Part shown: in pieces, positions 24,864-36,994 of the stretch | Numbering within the stretch: position 1 is the first letter of the stretch | Layout: each line of letters opens with the position of its first letter | Origin: Acanthochlamys bracteata | Lineage: Eukaryota > Streptophyta > Magnoliopsida > Pandanales > Velloziaceae | Direction: 5' to 3' | NCBI GenBank assembly: GCA_019914995.1 | Contig: CM034132.1 | Span: forward strand, 4,747,501 to 4,811,500 | Length of the DNA: 64,000 nt | Notes under the pieces: generated by a model | What the model was told of the DNA's origin: nothing | The model's database searches: none | The model's input: the letters and a program-made list of their open reading frames with translations, nothing else | Program-made: the position numbers and the translations under genes

Positions 24864-26985
24864 GGAGGACTCCTTTTGTTATAATGAAATGAGTTCTAAA
24901 AGTATGAAGTGAATATTTTGACAAGTAGGTTTGAGAAGTGGATATACTTTTATATTTGATTTTCTTTGGAAGTAAGTCTGAAAGTGATTTGTATTTTGGT
25001 TGTCTTTGAATGTAAGTTTGAAAGTGAATTTTTTGTTAAAAAAAAGACAAAATGAGATCGGAGAGAACACGCCATAGTGAAATGTGGTTTACCAAAATAA
25101 AGTTAAGTAATTGTCTTCTATGTCGTCTATCTAACAATTGTCTACCCATGAACTTACAAGTGGTAAACTTATTGAAATATTATTTGTTGGAATTAGCGTT
25201 ATCTCATCTTTCTTATCATTTCTAATAATCATTTCCAAGTAAGAAGTTATGGTTTCTGAATTCCGAATGACGATTGCCAACTAGAAGCAATGATGTTCTC
25301 ATCGTGATAGTTTGGTGCTAGGTGTTTTGATCTGCTGCATGAAATTAAAAGATGAGATAGGAATCGAAAAAAGGAGACGATTTTAGGCAAAACACTGGCT
25401 GGCGATTACCAAATCTCATTAAGATCAATCGGGTGCAGTGATCACTCGAGACACCAGAGAAATTAGATTAGATGAGGGTGAAACGGGAAGAAATGAAAAA
25501 AATATCTCACTTGATTCTGTTTGAAGGACACGTAAAATGATGAGTGTCCTTTAAATGGGATCCCAAACTCTACTGTTCCGTACGAATCTCAACTATTGAA
25601 TCACGATCTGACGGTTGAGATTTAATATGCATGCGTAGTGCACACATATCCTACTCCATATAGAATGTATATATAATGTGCACGTACAGTACACAGTGCA
25701 CAATGTGCAATATACATATAATGAAGGGGATAACATGTTGTAAAGTGAACCATAAAGATGGGTTTAGCTTAAACCTTGTGCCAATATGGCCTAGCATGGT
25801 CTAATATCATATGATTGAAAATAAACATTACTATTATCTGTTAATTATTATTGCACGTGCTACTTGTTATCATTATTGCTAATTATGCATTGTTAACAAT
25901 AATTAAAAGAATCAATTTCTGCAGCCTTCGCTGTCTCTCTGCCCCACGCTACTGCTTGTCACCTAGCCGGATCTCCATGTTTTGATAAGACAAAGAAATT
26001 TTTGATGAGAACAAGAAGAAGTTCCATCCTCGTTGTTGTCTTTGCTACTCCATCACGATGACCCCTCCATTGAGCCTATTGCATTTGTCGCCTCCGCCGC
26101 TAAATTCGATGCTTTATCGTGTGACTTTTTTCCTTTTCCTACAACAGCATCGCTCCACCAACTGCAACATCCGTTATTCTGCTCTATGCGGAGAAGAAGA
26201 ACCTGACTAGGCTTTTATCTAGGGCCCTTGTTTTTTTATGGGTCTCTGCTCACTGTTCTTCTTCATGAGATGCTTTTGTTCTTCCATGATAGTAGTAAGG
26301 TATTCCTTAAAGCGAAGAAGATAAGCACTAGATTATGTAGATGTAATCGAGCTCGTGTGCTGTCCCTCAAAGAGTGCAGCAACGAGCAGCCTGGTGACCT
26401 CACTTCTGTAATTGGCCGTTCATCCTTGTGTTTGGAGTCAATAAAGCATTAGAGCACATCGTCCTTAGAGCAGCTAGATATTTGAAGATATTTATTGATA
26501 GTAGAGGAAATCTCGGCAATCCTAGCACAAGAATGATCAAGATGACAACAGACAGGAATTAGAGATAGGGTAAATATCGCACTAATGAGATGCATCCCAT
26601 TATCAAGATAATGGAAAAGTGCAAATACATCATCAAAAGAGCTTATCCCTCACTTTCCTACCAAGCAGCACTAAGTTAGTGGTATGAAGAGAATTCATTG
26701 TTTAGAGGATCGATTAGTGTAAGGGACTATTTGTACACAAATTGCTGAGATGATTTATTGGGGACTTGAGTTCAAGCACAACTCAATCTTGACTTGTAAG
26801 TGTGATTTGATTTACATAGACTATTTGATTTTGAGACTTAATTTGATTTGGACCATGTTACTGAACCCACACATGCAAATATGAGTTTTGACATAATACA
26901 TGTAATTTATTAGTCATTTATTTTTTATTTAAGTGAGTCATATGAAGTGAGTTATAAAAAATGAGTCACTTAAAAATAGTTATTG
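24864..26985. other. No gene recognised
   Basis: A 2.1-kb stretch without a supported feature. The part from about 25920 to 26450 is less AT-rich and has short open frames, including one of 74 codons at 26228-26452, but no family was recognised. Confidence 0.4.
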
Positions 26986-26989
26986 AAAG

Positions 26990-27113
26990 TAAATTTCATA
27001 GTTGGCAGACCCAAACCGGCCCGTCTGGGTCGACCCGAAAACCGTCGACCCGGATAGGAAATCGGTTCGGGTCTGCAAACAGACCGCTCCTACAGCAGAC
27101 TCATTCTGATCCG
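26990..27113. repeat. GC-rich gacccg-type repeat patch
   Basis: Dense copies of gggtcgaccc/ccgaccc-type words in an otherwise AT-rich region. They directly abut the truncated 3' end of the U-box pseudogene. Similar words occur at 28245-28345, on the other side of that pseudogene, and at the hAT MITE ends. No duplication or inverted terminus could be fixed. Confidence 0.35.
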
Positions 27114-27903
27114 TTATGACCAGCCATGAACCGCTCGAATCCGCTCGACCCGTCCGTCCGGTTGAACCGCTCCGATATTTGCGGTGAGCTCTTTCAGCAC
27201 TAATAAGCCGTCGAGCCGTGATGGTAAGTTGCCAGAGTTTAAGATGGAGATGATTGAGATAACGGAGTCCGGTGAGCTTATGAACAAGCAAGCCTCGTTA
27301 TTGAGGGGAAAAAGATTAGTCAGCATCGATAAGATTTCTTCTATTGTCAGGATGCATGTAACGTCTTCTAATCTAGTGGCCAAGGAGTTGAACGACGCAT
27401 AAAGAGAGCGAGCGGCTCCCGAAGAAATAATAGATCGTCGATTTTTCTCGCTCTCTTTAGTGAGGGATCGAATTCTTGCCACCAGTGTGCAGCACCTAGT
27501 GCTGTCTCCGTTTTGGCAGGCAGACACAATCTCAAACAAAACTCCGCCGACCTCAGTAAGCATCACAGGCGCTCGCGGAGTTGGTATTCTCTCCACCATA
27601 CCATTTATAAGTGACGCACCATTCTTGAATCATCCAACGAAGCGAATGGTTCGGTGTAATCGATTCCTCATTAGAGTCAACAACCATCCCTGTTACTGGA
27701 CACGTTCGGTACCCGTTCTCAAACCACGTCTCTATACTCCAGTGATTGTACGTAATCCCCGTAGCCAACGTCACCGGATCCTTTATTAGCTCAACCGATA
27801 TTGGACACCGAAAATGAGTCGGGATCGAAAGCTCAGTCATTATCGGAGTGGCTACCAATTCAAGACTCTGAGCTTTCTTTCCGAACGGAAACCGAAGTAC
27901 CGA
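27114..27903 (-). pseudogene. Truncated PUB21-like U-box E3 ubiquitin ligase
   Basis: On the minus strand, from about 27840, the first frame reads MTELSIPTHFRCPISVELIK and goes on through TGITYNHWSIETW, CPVTGMVV and LRWMIQEWCV: a near-complete U-box of the PUB20-25 group, which recruits ubiquitin-charged E2 enzymes. At about 27590 the frame breaks. One frame over, it continues VERIPTPRAPVMLTEV, RIRSLTKESEKNRRSIISSG and SGNLPSRLDGLLVLKELT, matching the linker and first ARM-like repeats. Members of this group are usually around 400-450 residues; here homology stops after about 220, where gacccg-rich repeat begins. The conserved Arg/Asp of GITYDRE is replaced (GITYNHW). One frameshift plus loss of the C-terminal ARM repeats argues for a pseudogene. 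Confidence 0.75.
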
Positions 27904-28244
27904 TCACGTCATCGATCTACGGTCGATTAAGAACGGCGAAAGAGAAGCAAAGAAGAAGAAGAAGAGTAGCTGTGCTAGTGGCGAGTGTGAGCTTAAGAGC
28001 TTGATGAGTGGCCATTAATAGAGAATAGATCGATAGAGATGGATTGAAGGAAAAAAAAAAATGTATGAGAGAGAGAGTGTGGAGAATTAGTTTTGAGAAC
28101 TGTGCGGTGTTTAATAAATTGATAATGTCAATGAGAGAAAAAAGAAGAAAAAAGATTCCGAAAGAGCTAGATGTGTTTGCTTGAAATGTATCAAATTTTT
28201 ATATACACAATTTAAACAACTGTACAAATATATGCCAAAATTTT

Positions 28245-28345
28245 ATAAAAAATTGACCCGCAGTTCGACCGGCCAACCCGGCCGGTCTGACCGCAACCCG
28301 TTGACCCAAGAATATTTTCGGGTCGATAAACGGATCGTTTTTTAT
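28245..28345. repeat. GC-rich gacccg-type repeat patch
   Basis: Same word composition as 26990-27113 (gaccgg, cccggcc, gggtcga), upstream of the U-box pseudogene and 0.3 kb before the RRP42 leader exon. Confidence 0.3.
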
Positions 28346-28649
28346 AACTTTGGTAAATTTAATTTTTATATTTGTTTGTAATTGAAAATAAATATTGAAA
28401 ATAATTTTTTATATTTATTTTTTTTGAAAATGAGATATTAAAAGTGAATTAATTTTTTTATTATTAGTATATTTGAAAATAGAAATGAAGTTTCTAATAA
28501 AAGTCAAATTTTTTAGAGCCTCAGCTCGATGAAGGTGGAGTTTCTATTCAATGCAAATATAGGAACTCAGTGAAACTCGATTCTTGGTCGAAAAAAGTTT
28601 TTTAAAAAAGTAAACACGCACGCCCTTATTAAAAACGCGCGCCCTTATT

Positions 28650-29099
28650 TTTTGCTTATTTCCGTGTTTATTTCTCTTCATTTTCCACTTTCTGCCGCGG
28701 CTGCAACCCGACTACTCCACGCGCCGGGCGATCCTTTCCCCGCCTCAGTGCAGGTGACCTCCTGTTCGTCCTCCGTCCTCCCTCTTATTATCCCTCGCCC
28801 TCTTAAGCTACTGACGGCGCGCGAGCAAACGAGCCAAATCGCCACCGTGCGGGAGGAAACCCTAGCTTCGCCGTCCTCCACTGGCGATTCGGCCGTGCTG
28901 AGCTGCTTGGGTCCAACCCGTCGCCTTCTTAGTGCTTTTCCATCCATCAATCGATCGGCCGGTTCCAGCCATTGGCGGCCATCTAGCTCGCTGTCTCCCT
29001 GTCGAGCTTTGCTGCTGGTTCTTTTAACTGCCCGAAATCCCCCTCTGGACGGAACCCTAATTCTCCAAATCTGACGAGCTGGTGGGCTCGAAAGCCGAG
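28650..29099 (+). other. 5' untranslated leader exon of RRP42
   Basis: A sharply bounded GC- and CpG-rich block in AT-rich DNA, ending at GCCGAG followed by a consensus donor GTGAGT (29100). It leads through an intron of about 1.13 kb to an acceptor TTGAATTCAG ending at 30232, 140 bases before the RRP42 start codon. Transcription start is inferred near the T/C-rich stretch at about 28660. The block also holds a 140-codon open frame, but this is composition-driven and I see no family in it. Confidence 0.55.
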
Positions 29100-30232
29100 G
29101 TGAGTTGTAATGCTTTCGTGCCCTTGAACCAGTTGCCGAGCCACTGAGTATTCCTTTTCATCCTAGGTGTTGTTTGGATCGGTGAATCATCAAGTTTGTT
29201 GTTGGATGTGAGGCTGATTCGGAGACTGATCGTCTTTTTTTGACGAGAAAGCCTTCCTGACCTGCTAGCCCTAGCACTAGTCAAGGATTATGAGTTGTTG
29301 ATTGTCGATTTAATAGTTAGTATTCGGATCTTGAATTCGATTGCGCCTTAGCACCGTTTAGGTTAAGTATGGACTTGGATGTGTATTAGGGATTGTGATT
29401 TGGTCTCCAAATATCTAATTAAGTGATAATGGTATTTATCTGCCGTGTTGAAACAATGCATTTTCTTTTCCTAGATTGGTTTTGGGGACAGGTTCATACA
29501 TAAATATTTGTGAATTGTATTCTTCTATCTGCGTCTTCTTTGAGTGTCCGTGGTTAGGTTGATCTTAGGTTGGCATTTTGATAGACCATCTGAATCTTAA
29601 GGGCTGAACCAAGCTCATATTTGTTAGTCTAGACTCTATTTTGTAATCGCTCCATCAAACTCAAAAATCATCTTGTTTGCTTTCTTGTTTTCTAATTTTC
29701 GAGACTTCTATTAATTTGGTGATTTGTTTTTCTAATTTAATTTGGTTGAAGTTTGGGAAACTTTTATTTATCTTGTTAAATTGGTGAGTTTAGCTTTGGG
29801 ACCGAATTGGATAATTGAGGATTAGTTGCATTGACTTGGTTTGCTTCATGTGGGGTAACGGTTTTCTACTTTAGGAGAAAACTTTTGCGGAGTAATTTTT
29901 TCTATTTTCTTTTTTATGGTTGGAATCTCATGTGATAACTTCGATTGCAATGTGGGTTTATATCTTTAATTTTTTAGGAAAATTTCAGTTGGGTTGTGTT
30001 CTTGTGGTAGTTTTTGTTAAGCTTTGTAGCAGATTTAATGTAGGGGTCAGGTTTTGTAAAGGAGGATTAGTAATTTTTAATTTCTGCTTATATTAGCATG
30101 TCGTACTTTCGAATTAGACAGTTTATGAAATCCTGTTTGTATTATCTGATTGATGGTATATAAGAATATCCTTTTCAGGATTTTCTTACAATGTTAAGGT
30201 CATACTTTCAACTTGTTTTGACTTGAATTCAG
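29100..30232 (+). other. 5' UTR intron of RRP42 (inferred)
   Basis: T-rich sequence running from a GTGAGT donor to a TTCAG acceptor with no coding potential. Long leader introns are common in plant housekeeping genes. Inferred from sequence only. Confidence 0.45.
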
Positions 30233-30372
30233 GCTTGTTAGAATACGGCGACCACATTAAGGGCATAGTTTAATTTTTATCTTCATTTTATTTTAAAAGT
30301 AAGTTGGAAGTAGAATTTTTGCAAGGAAAAAGTGAAGTAGAAGTTAGTAAACACGTCCTTAGTGGTTCAGGG

Positions 30373-32638
30373 ATGGTTTCGAAGGGTTTGTCGTCGGGGG
30401 AGATTCACTTCATACGCGGTGGTGTTGCCCAAGACCTCCGCTCCGATGGCCGCCGGAGACTTGATTTTCGGCCAATATCAGTTCAGACAGGTGTCATTCC
30501 TCAGGCACAAGGCTCCGCTCGTGTCAGGCTTGGTGCCACTGACGTTATCGCGAGTATTAAGGTCTACACTCTGAGGAATCTCAATTTTCCCCTCACTATC
30601 GCTCTATAAATATCTGATTAACTATGTCAATCTACAATCTTCCTTCTCTTGAAATACCAATCATGGTTCTTAGTTTCTTGATATAGTTCTTCTATCTTTC
30701 TATTACCCAGTGAAAACATCGACTTGTACTTGCAGGCTGAACTTGGAAAGCCAAACCATCTACAACATGGCAAAGGAAAGATCGCAATTTTTGTTGATTG
30801 CAGTCCAACAGCTGCACCAATGTTTGAGGTTCGTTTGAATCTGTTCATTGTCTTCTTGTTTGGTATTTTTTTGGTCGTCCTATTGGCACCTAACTTTACA
30901 GTGAAAATTTTATCTTTTTTCAGGGACGGGGTGGTGAAGAGTTATCTATGGAGTTGTCGGTTGCTCTTGAGAGATGCTTACTTGGTGGCAAGAGCGGGGC
31001 AGGTAGGAATCAATGTTAAAGATGCTTCCTTTATTACAAGGATATCATATAGAGTTATAGACAGCTTAGTCTGTCATGTGTCATTTTTGCTCTGAATTTG
31101 GATTTGAGGATATTATGTTACTGCAATTCATTATAGATGGAAGGGTTTAAATTGGCATCTCTGTTCCTTTGTTGAGATTACTTGCAACAAGCTCTTTTCT
31201 TCTTTTAGGATGAGCCTTATTCGCTGTAGTAGTTGTTAGTTGTTCTAAGCTGTTTTCTTGTGCATGATCTTTGTTACATATGATTTGGTGTGTAAATATT
31301 TGCGGGTCAATTCATGAGCTTCTGTTTGTAATTTCTGTGTAAGCTTCTACAACCTTAAAGCTGCATTTAGAAGGTTCTGAGGATTTTACAGAATGATGAG
31401 TCTTTAAACTTCGTGGCAATGAGGATGAAGCAAGATTCATAAATGGTTTCATGTTACTTCTTGACGGAAGTGACTACGATAACAGCATAATACCTTTTAG
31501 TTCTTGCTATGCAATCTAAATGTCTCATACCTCGTTGTCCAGCATGACTTAAACTTAGTCATGGGGATAATGATTTTGCTTTGAGCTTCTGAAATATTCC
31601 TGTGAGGTGTGAAGGCTACATTGGAAGTTGCAGAATTTTATAGCGTTCAGATGTTGTTATTTGTTATGTTGACTGCTTCTTTAATTGTAAATATTAGGTG
31701 CTGGAATAGATCCGTCATCACTAGTTATTGTTGATGGCAAGATTTGTTGGGACCTGTATATCGATGCATTGGTGGTCAGTTCTGATGGTAACCTGTTGGA
31801 TGCCATGGGTGCTGCTGTTAAGGTATTACAATGGATGTGAACCTTTTTATACGCTTGCTAGAATACTAGAGCTATCCTAAGATGATTATTAGCAAATTGT
31901 TTGAATTTATTATATTTTTGTGTGATTAGAGGATAGTTTTTCCGATCATCTTCTAATAATATGTTTTGAAGTTGGAATGTGAAGGAAAAGAGCAAACTTG
32001 TGGAAAGCAGTCATGATTGAAGGTTAATGGATGCTTTTCTACCTTAAGCAAATGTGATATTTTGTAATCACTTTTCCATGATAGGTTGCATTGAGTAATA
32101 CTGGCATCCCGAAGGTGAATGTTGAGCTAGGAACCTCTCCAGATGAGCAACCAGAGGTGGATGTCAGTGACGAAGATTTTTTACAGTTTGACACCTCTGG
32201 TGTTCCCGTCATTATTACCCTCACTAAGGTAAGACTTTGTTGTCATTTTCCATCAGCAATAGCTTGTTGCCTTGGACAGTATGTGGTCAGAATTAGAACC
32301 AAATTTTGTGGTTATGCTGGGACAATCAGAAGGATAGGTACCTTTTTATATTGCTTTCTTTCTTTTCCACGAAACAACTGCAATATGGCTTTTCATATAT
32401 TCAGGTTGGCCGACATTATATTGTGGATGCAACTTCGGAAGAAGAATCACAAATGAGCTCGGCTGTCTCTGTTTCAGTTAACAGGCACGGTCATATTTGC
32501 GGGCTAACCAAGCGAGGCGGTGCAGGCTTGGACCCAAGCACCATACTTGACATGATTTCAGTCGCCAAACATGTGAGCGAGAACTTAATCTCTGTACTGG
32601 ATTCTGAAATTGCAGCTGCTGAAGCTTCTGAAGATTAA
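30373..32638 (+). CDS. Exosome complex component RRP42 (EXOSC7 homologue)
   Basis: Six coding exons can be joined in frame: 30373-30561, 30736-30828, 30924-31002, 31698-31822, 32085-32228 and 32405-32638. All junctions obey GT-AG, giving 287 residues, close to the usual plant length. The protein opens MVSKGLSSGEIHFIRGG, then has AQDLRSDGRRRLDFRPISVQ, GSARVRLGATDVIAS, IFVDCSPTAAPMFEGRGGEE, LGGKSGAGAG, VEGK-like VDGKICWDLYIDALVVSSDG, DTSGVPVIITLTKVG and the C-terminal RHGHICGLTKRGGAGLDPS: a full RNase PH-type fold. In known eukaryotic exosomes RRP42 is a non-catalytic ring subunit that guides 3'-5' RNA degradation and rRNA processing in nucleus and cytoplasm. The ATG at 30373 is the first after the inferred leader junction. 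No damage was seen. Confidence 0.93.
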
Positions 32639-33048
32639 ATCTTTGTTTAAATTTTCAGCACTATAATACAGCAATTTTTTGTGCTTCTGATCTATTGCAA
32701 AATAGTTTGTGGTTTGAAGTTATATGTTCTCTGTTTAGAACGAGGACATTTCTTTGCTCTTGAACTTCTTCCTTTGCTAACATAGATGAGTTCAGGAACC
32801 ATTGTCTCTCTACAAGTGTGTAACTGATTTTGTAAGGAACATCCAAATACATACTGTCAATATACTACGTACGATACATACCGAACACAGTTACATTTGA
32901 TTATGTTGGGAACTAATCACCAACGCCTAAAACAATAAGGTACTAGCTTATTAATTATTATTTAACCAGAAGGACAGTTTATCAACTACTAATAATATAA
33001 TTTGGTACGTAGCAGTTTGTGTTGCTGCGGATGTGAAACTGCAGAGAG
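32639..33048. other. RRP42 3' untranslated region and spacer
   Basis: T-rich sequence after the TAA of RRP42, probably its 3' UTR for 150-250 bases. No other feature was recognised before the hAT-like element. Confidence 0.4.
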
Positions 33049-33056
33049 GTTGTGAG

Positions 33057-33907
33057 TAGAGATGGCAATATATGACCTTATTCGAAAACACAATTTAAAA
33101 TTGATTTATTTAATTAAAGTTAGGATTAGATTATTTGATCCGTATAAATATATAGGTTGGATTACGGTTGAGCGAATTTGATTCGATTGTTAAATAGATC
33201 GATCCGGATTAATCCGAAATTGATCCACAATCCGAATTGTCATTTTTTAAAAAAATAACATTTGATTTTTTCTTTCTGTTTATTAAACGCAATAAAAATA
33301 ATTAATAATAATAATTTATAAATTATTAAATTATACGGTATTTATAGTTAATCGTTATTTTTATATCTTAGTAAAATAGTGTAATTTTAGAATTATAATA
33401 TTATCAAAAATATTATTATATAGATATTTCTGTAATGACGAATTTGAATTTTGTATAAAAATTTTTATCAAAATTTGTTAGATAGCTATATTTATCAAAT
33501 TTTTTATCGAAATTATTATTATGTATTTATAATCATAAAATTTTAGTTGTCACCACATATTTTTAAAACATAAAAATAAGTTTTTTTGAATATTTTAAAC
33601 CGATGAAGATACTAAAAAAATTATATTTTGATGGTTATTCATTATATCTCGTCGCTAAAAATATCGTGCACTTTTATTACAACTGATATTATAAAATCGC
33701 GAAAGTTTAAAAATATATAATTAAAAATTAATAATTTTAATTATTAAATAAATCGATTTTAATTTGACTTGATTATTAATAAAATAGTTTAAAATTGATA
33801 ATTTTAATTCGTATAAATTAATAATTAAATTAGAATTAAATAAATTTAATGTGTTTATTAGATAGATGGATTCAAAATCTATCCATTAATTCAAATTTCG
33901 GTAACTA
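33057..33907. mobile_element. hAT-like non-autonomous element
   Basis: The segment starts TAGAGATGGCAAT, close to the TAGGGGTGGCAAT-type hAT terminus, and ends ATTTCGGTAACTA. It is bracketed by a perfect 8-bp duplication GTTGTGAG (33049-33056 and 33908-33915). The interior is AT-rich with subterminal ccgaat/gatccg words and no open frame. The right inverted repeat has decayed more than the left, but the 8-bp duplication is strong support. Confidence 0.7.
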
Positions 33908-33915
33908 GTTGTGAG

Positions 33916-35095
33916 GGAGTTTAATAGAGATCGAAGGCAGGAAGCAAAGAGAGATGTAGTGGATTAGGAAGGTGCCACATCAGCGACGCTCATTGGTCTT
34001 CATTTCTTAAACAGATATCCAGCATATTATGCCACGTGGAATTGAAGATCTGCTATTGCCCTGCTCTGCTGCTGCTAGCGGCACCAGCAATACCATGAGA
34101 AAGATGGTACTCGCAGGAGACTGACCGACTCATCTCTTAGATCATAGCTTACCTCGGCATAGCTTTTATCTGTCTCTACTTTGTTTCCTAAAGATTACGC
34201 ATTACAAATTGGGCTCACTATGCGAAGATGCTGAGGCTGTGTTTAGTTCATTCCTTATAATATTACCATAATAATTATATTTTTGAAAATTTTAATTTCA
34301 TCAATCTGATTGCTAGAAATGATGCACTATCACTTTTGATTTGAATTCAATATTCTAAAAAGATTTGTCAGAATTTTACTAAAATGCTTCTTATTTATAT
34401 AAAATAAAATCAACCCATCAATTCAAATTAAAGAAAAAATAAAAAGTGAAAACAAGATGAACAGATAAAAATTAAGAAAGAAAAAGAAATGAAAAAAAGC
34501 AAATAAAATAAATATAATAAAATAAAGAAATAAAAGTAAACAAAGAAATAGAAAGAGGAAAACAAAATATATAAAAATAGTTCTAATATTAAACAAGCAA
34601 TATGATTGCTATAAATAAAAAAATCTAAATTACCGTCTCCCTATATGGTAATCGAATTCCTTTAATTGTGCAAAATCAGCCCTCATGGCAATCATCTTGT
34701 TTCCGCTTCGACAAACCAAACATGAAATTTACATTCTTTCATATTAAATTTCTAAAATTTCTGGCAAGATAATCCGAACCAAAGGCAGCTTTACTGTTAA
34801 TAAATCAAGATATAAAAGACCTTAAGCTTACATAATAAGCACCAAGAACAGCAGCACTTGAATAGGAAGAAAGACAACATCGAATATTCATCCCAAGTCT
34901 TATTAACCCATGCCATCAGTATTATCATCGATAAATTCTCCACTACCAATGTATTACAACATTTGTGTTAGGATATTCTCCTTAGTAAATAGTAGAAACT
35001 GAATGAATATGAAACATATGCACTCAACCATTAATGATATGAATGATCAATCTAAAGTTAAATGAAGTAGATGTTTGACAATGGATGCTTTCCGT
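33916..35095. other. No gene recognised
   Basis: Spacer with a GCCACGTGGA G-box word at about 34031 and otherwise AT-rich sequence. No coding region was recognised. Confidence 0.4.
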
Positions 35096-35098
35096 TAA

Positions 35099-35287
35099 GG
35101 ACGTGTTTTAAGTACCCCTAACTAAATTTCGTAAAATAAAAAATAAAAAGTAAAATTTTTGAAAAATAAAATGAAAGTAAAGTTGAAAGTTAAGTTCTAA
35201 ATTTCTTATGTAATTAAAATATATAAACCATTCGGAATTCAAAATCTAATGAAAAAAAGTAAAATTACGGGCGTTTGAAACATGCCC
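35099..35287. mobile_element. Small MITE, TAA target duplication
   Basis: 189 bp with imperfect terminal inverted repeats GGACGTGTTTTAAGTACCC and, on the other strand, GGGCATGTTTCAAACGCCC. TAA flanks both sides (35096-35098, 35288-35290). A 3-bp TAA duplication fits PIF/Harbinger (Tourist-like) MITEs. The interior is A-rich with no coding capacity. Confidence 0.6.
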
Positions 35288-35739
35288 TAACCAAAAACCA
35301 ATGCATGGTTAAAACAATGTTGGCAGATCCGACAATCGATCTAGAAAGCTATCTAAATCGACGGATCACGGGTTGACCCACCAGGTCAACCAAGGGTTTG
35401 CCAAATAATCAACTGCTAGCCATACAAGTCTAATTGTCCAACAAACCCAAGCATCTATCAACCTTCCAAGCATTAAATATTGAAAATAACAATCACAACA
35501 TCATTCATTATACCAAATACATTGAATCAATCCCAATCAACCATCAAAACATTAGTATAAGATAAGCTCAAAGAGAACGAACCTAAGCACAACAATTTTA
35601 TTCTTAAAACTCAAAACATCAAAACAAAGGCATTGCATAATGTTGTCCATACAGCAATGTAAGCTGAAGTCTATACTTGTTCAACCTAATTAAACATAAC
35701 ATGTGCAAATCTCAAATATTCAAATCAATCAGCATTATA

Positions 35740-36840
35740 AGATGACCCTACAGCTTTTGCTTCTTCAGTGCACACCTGGTCCAAATCTTGCTCACTTGCG
35801 TCAGACAGAAAAGGACCTGGATAGAACATTGCTCACCTATATTCCTTCACAATTCGCTTCCATCGGCCATCACACTAGAACAACTGCGATAAATTCTTTT
35901 ATGAAACAACTAGACAAAAAGGACAAGCATCATTTACACTCAATAAACTGTAAAATAAATGTTGTGCATAAAATTCTCTTGAATGAAAAATATATTGATT
36001 TGTGTTACTCTGATTTCAAGGAATGTACAGTAGAAACTATTGCACCATAGATTTCAATCACTCAACTATAGTACAACCAAGACAATGACAAACTATTGTC
36101 AAAAAAACAAATCCAGTTTACTTAATCGATGATTGCAAATAAAACTACTTATGGCCGAAAATCCCAGCAAGCTCAAATTTTGACAAAATATATTTGCAAA
36201 TACTTTTTAAAACCATTAGCTGACCAAATTAACCAATCAAAACGAAGTCAATCAACGAGATTCTTTAATTTTACAAAACACCATCACCACTCAAAAATCT
36301 GAAACTAAAAATCTTCAGAAAAATTCCTTCCAACAATTCATAGAATATCTTGATAATAGCAGCAATAAAACAACCCAACTAACTAAATTTCAAAAAAAAT
36401 TGAAATCTTTAAGCTACCAAGAATGCTTGAGAGGAACAAAAGACTATTTCCTACATTCTGATTTTAGGAGATGAACAAAACCAAAATGCTAGATCTTAAA
36501 TCACTTGAAATAAATTGACATTTATCTATATTAAAATCCACAAAATCAAATTTTGCTATCAGCCTCCTAACATAATCATTGAATAAAGCAATTCATTCAA
36601 CTGAAAGAATCAATACATAAATCATCAAATCAAGCAAGTACTAGTGTCGAGAATAACCTTGCTAAGCTTAGCAGTGGTCTCAATATTCTTATCTGGAGCT
36701 CTAGAATTGCATGAATCGTAAATACTCTATATTCAACATCAACAAACAAAACTTAACAAGAAATTATCGTTTTTAAGATAGATTCAGATCAAATTGAAGT
36801 AGAGAGAACATAATCCGTTACCATTTGTTTGTCCTGACAC
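35740..36840 (-). other. Possible remnant exons of an unidentified gene
   Basis: Two short minus-strand stretches look exon-like. One at about 36675-36717 is bounded by TTCTAG and GTTATT and can read APDKNIETTAKLSK. One at about 35742-35850 reads AMFYPGPFLSDASEQDLDQV and continues to GSSYNAD before a stop. Simple joining does not keep a common frame, so either exons are missing, the splice sites are wrong, or the gene is broken. I do not recognise the family. A solo LTR sits directly upstream (36995-38986). Confidence 0.2.
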
Positions 36841-36994
36841 TTTCGAATTTGTTTTTCTTTCACTCTCTTTCCTTCTCTTTATTACTAAGCAATCCAAAAA
36901 CACCATTAAAGGATATCAATATCCACCCAACAAACTTTTCAAATTTTTGTTTATCTATTGTTTATAAGGGACTTATTGTATTTGCAATAGGCGT

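Noticed and set aside
27460..28004. Plus-strand frames of 109 and 67 codons
   Set aside because: They are antisense to the U-box pseudogene and its upstream region; the minus strand has the domain evidence.
28652..29074. 140-codon plus-strand frame in GC-rich DNA
   Set aside because: Lies in the inferred RRP42 leader exon, low-complexity Ser/Leu/Pro content, and no recognisable domain. Treated as untranslated leader.
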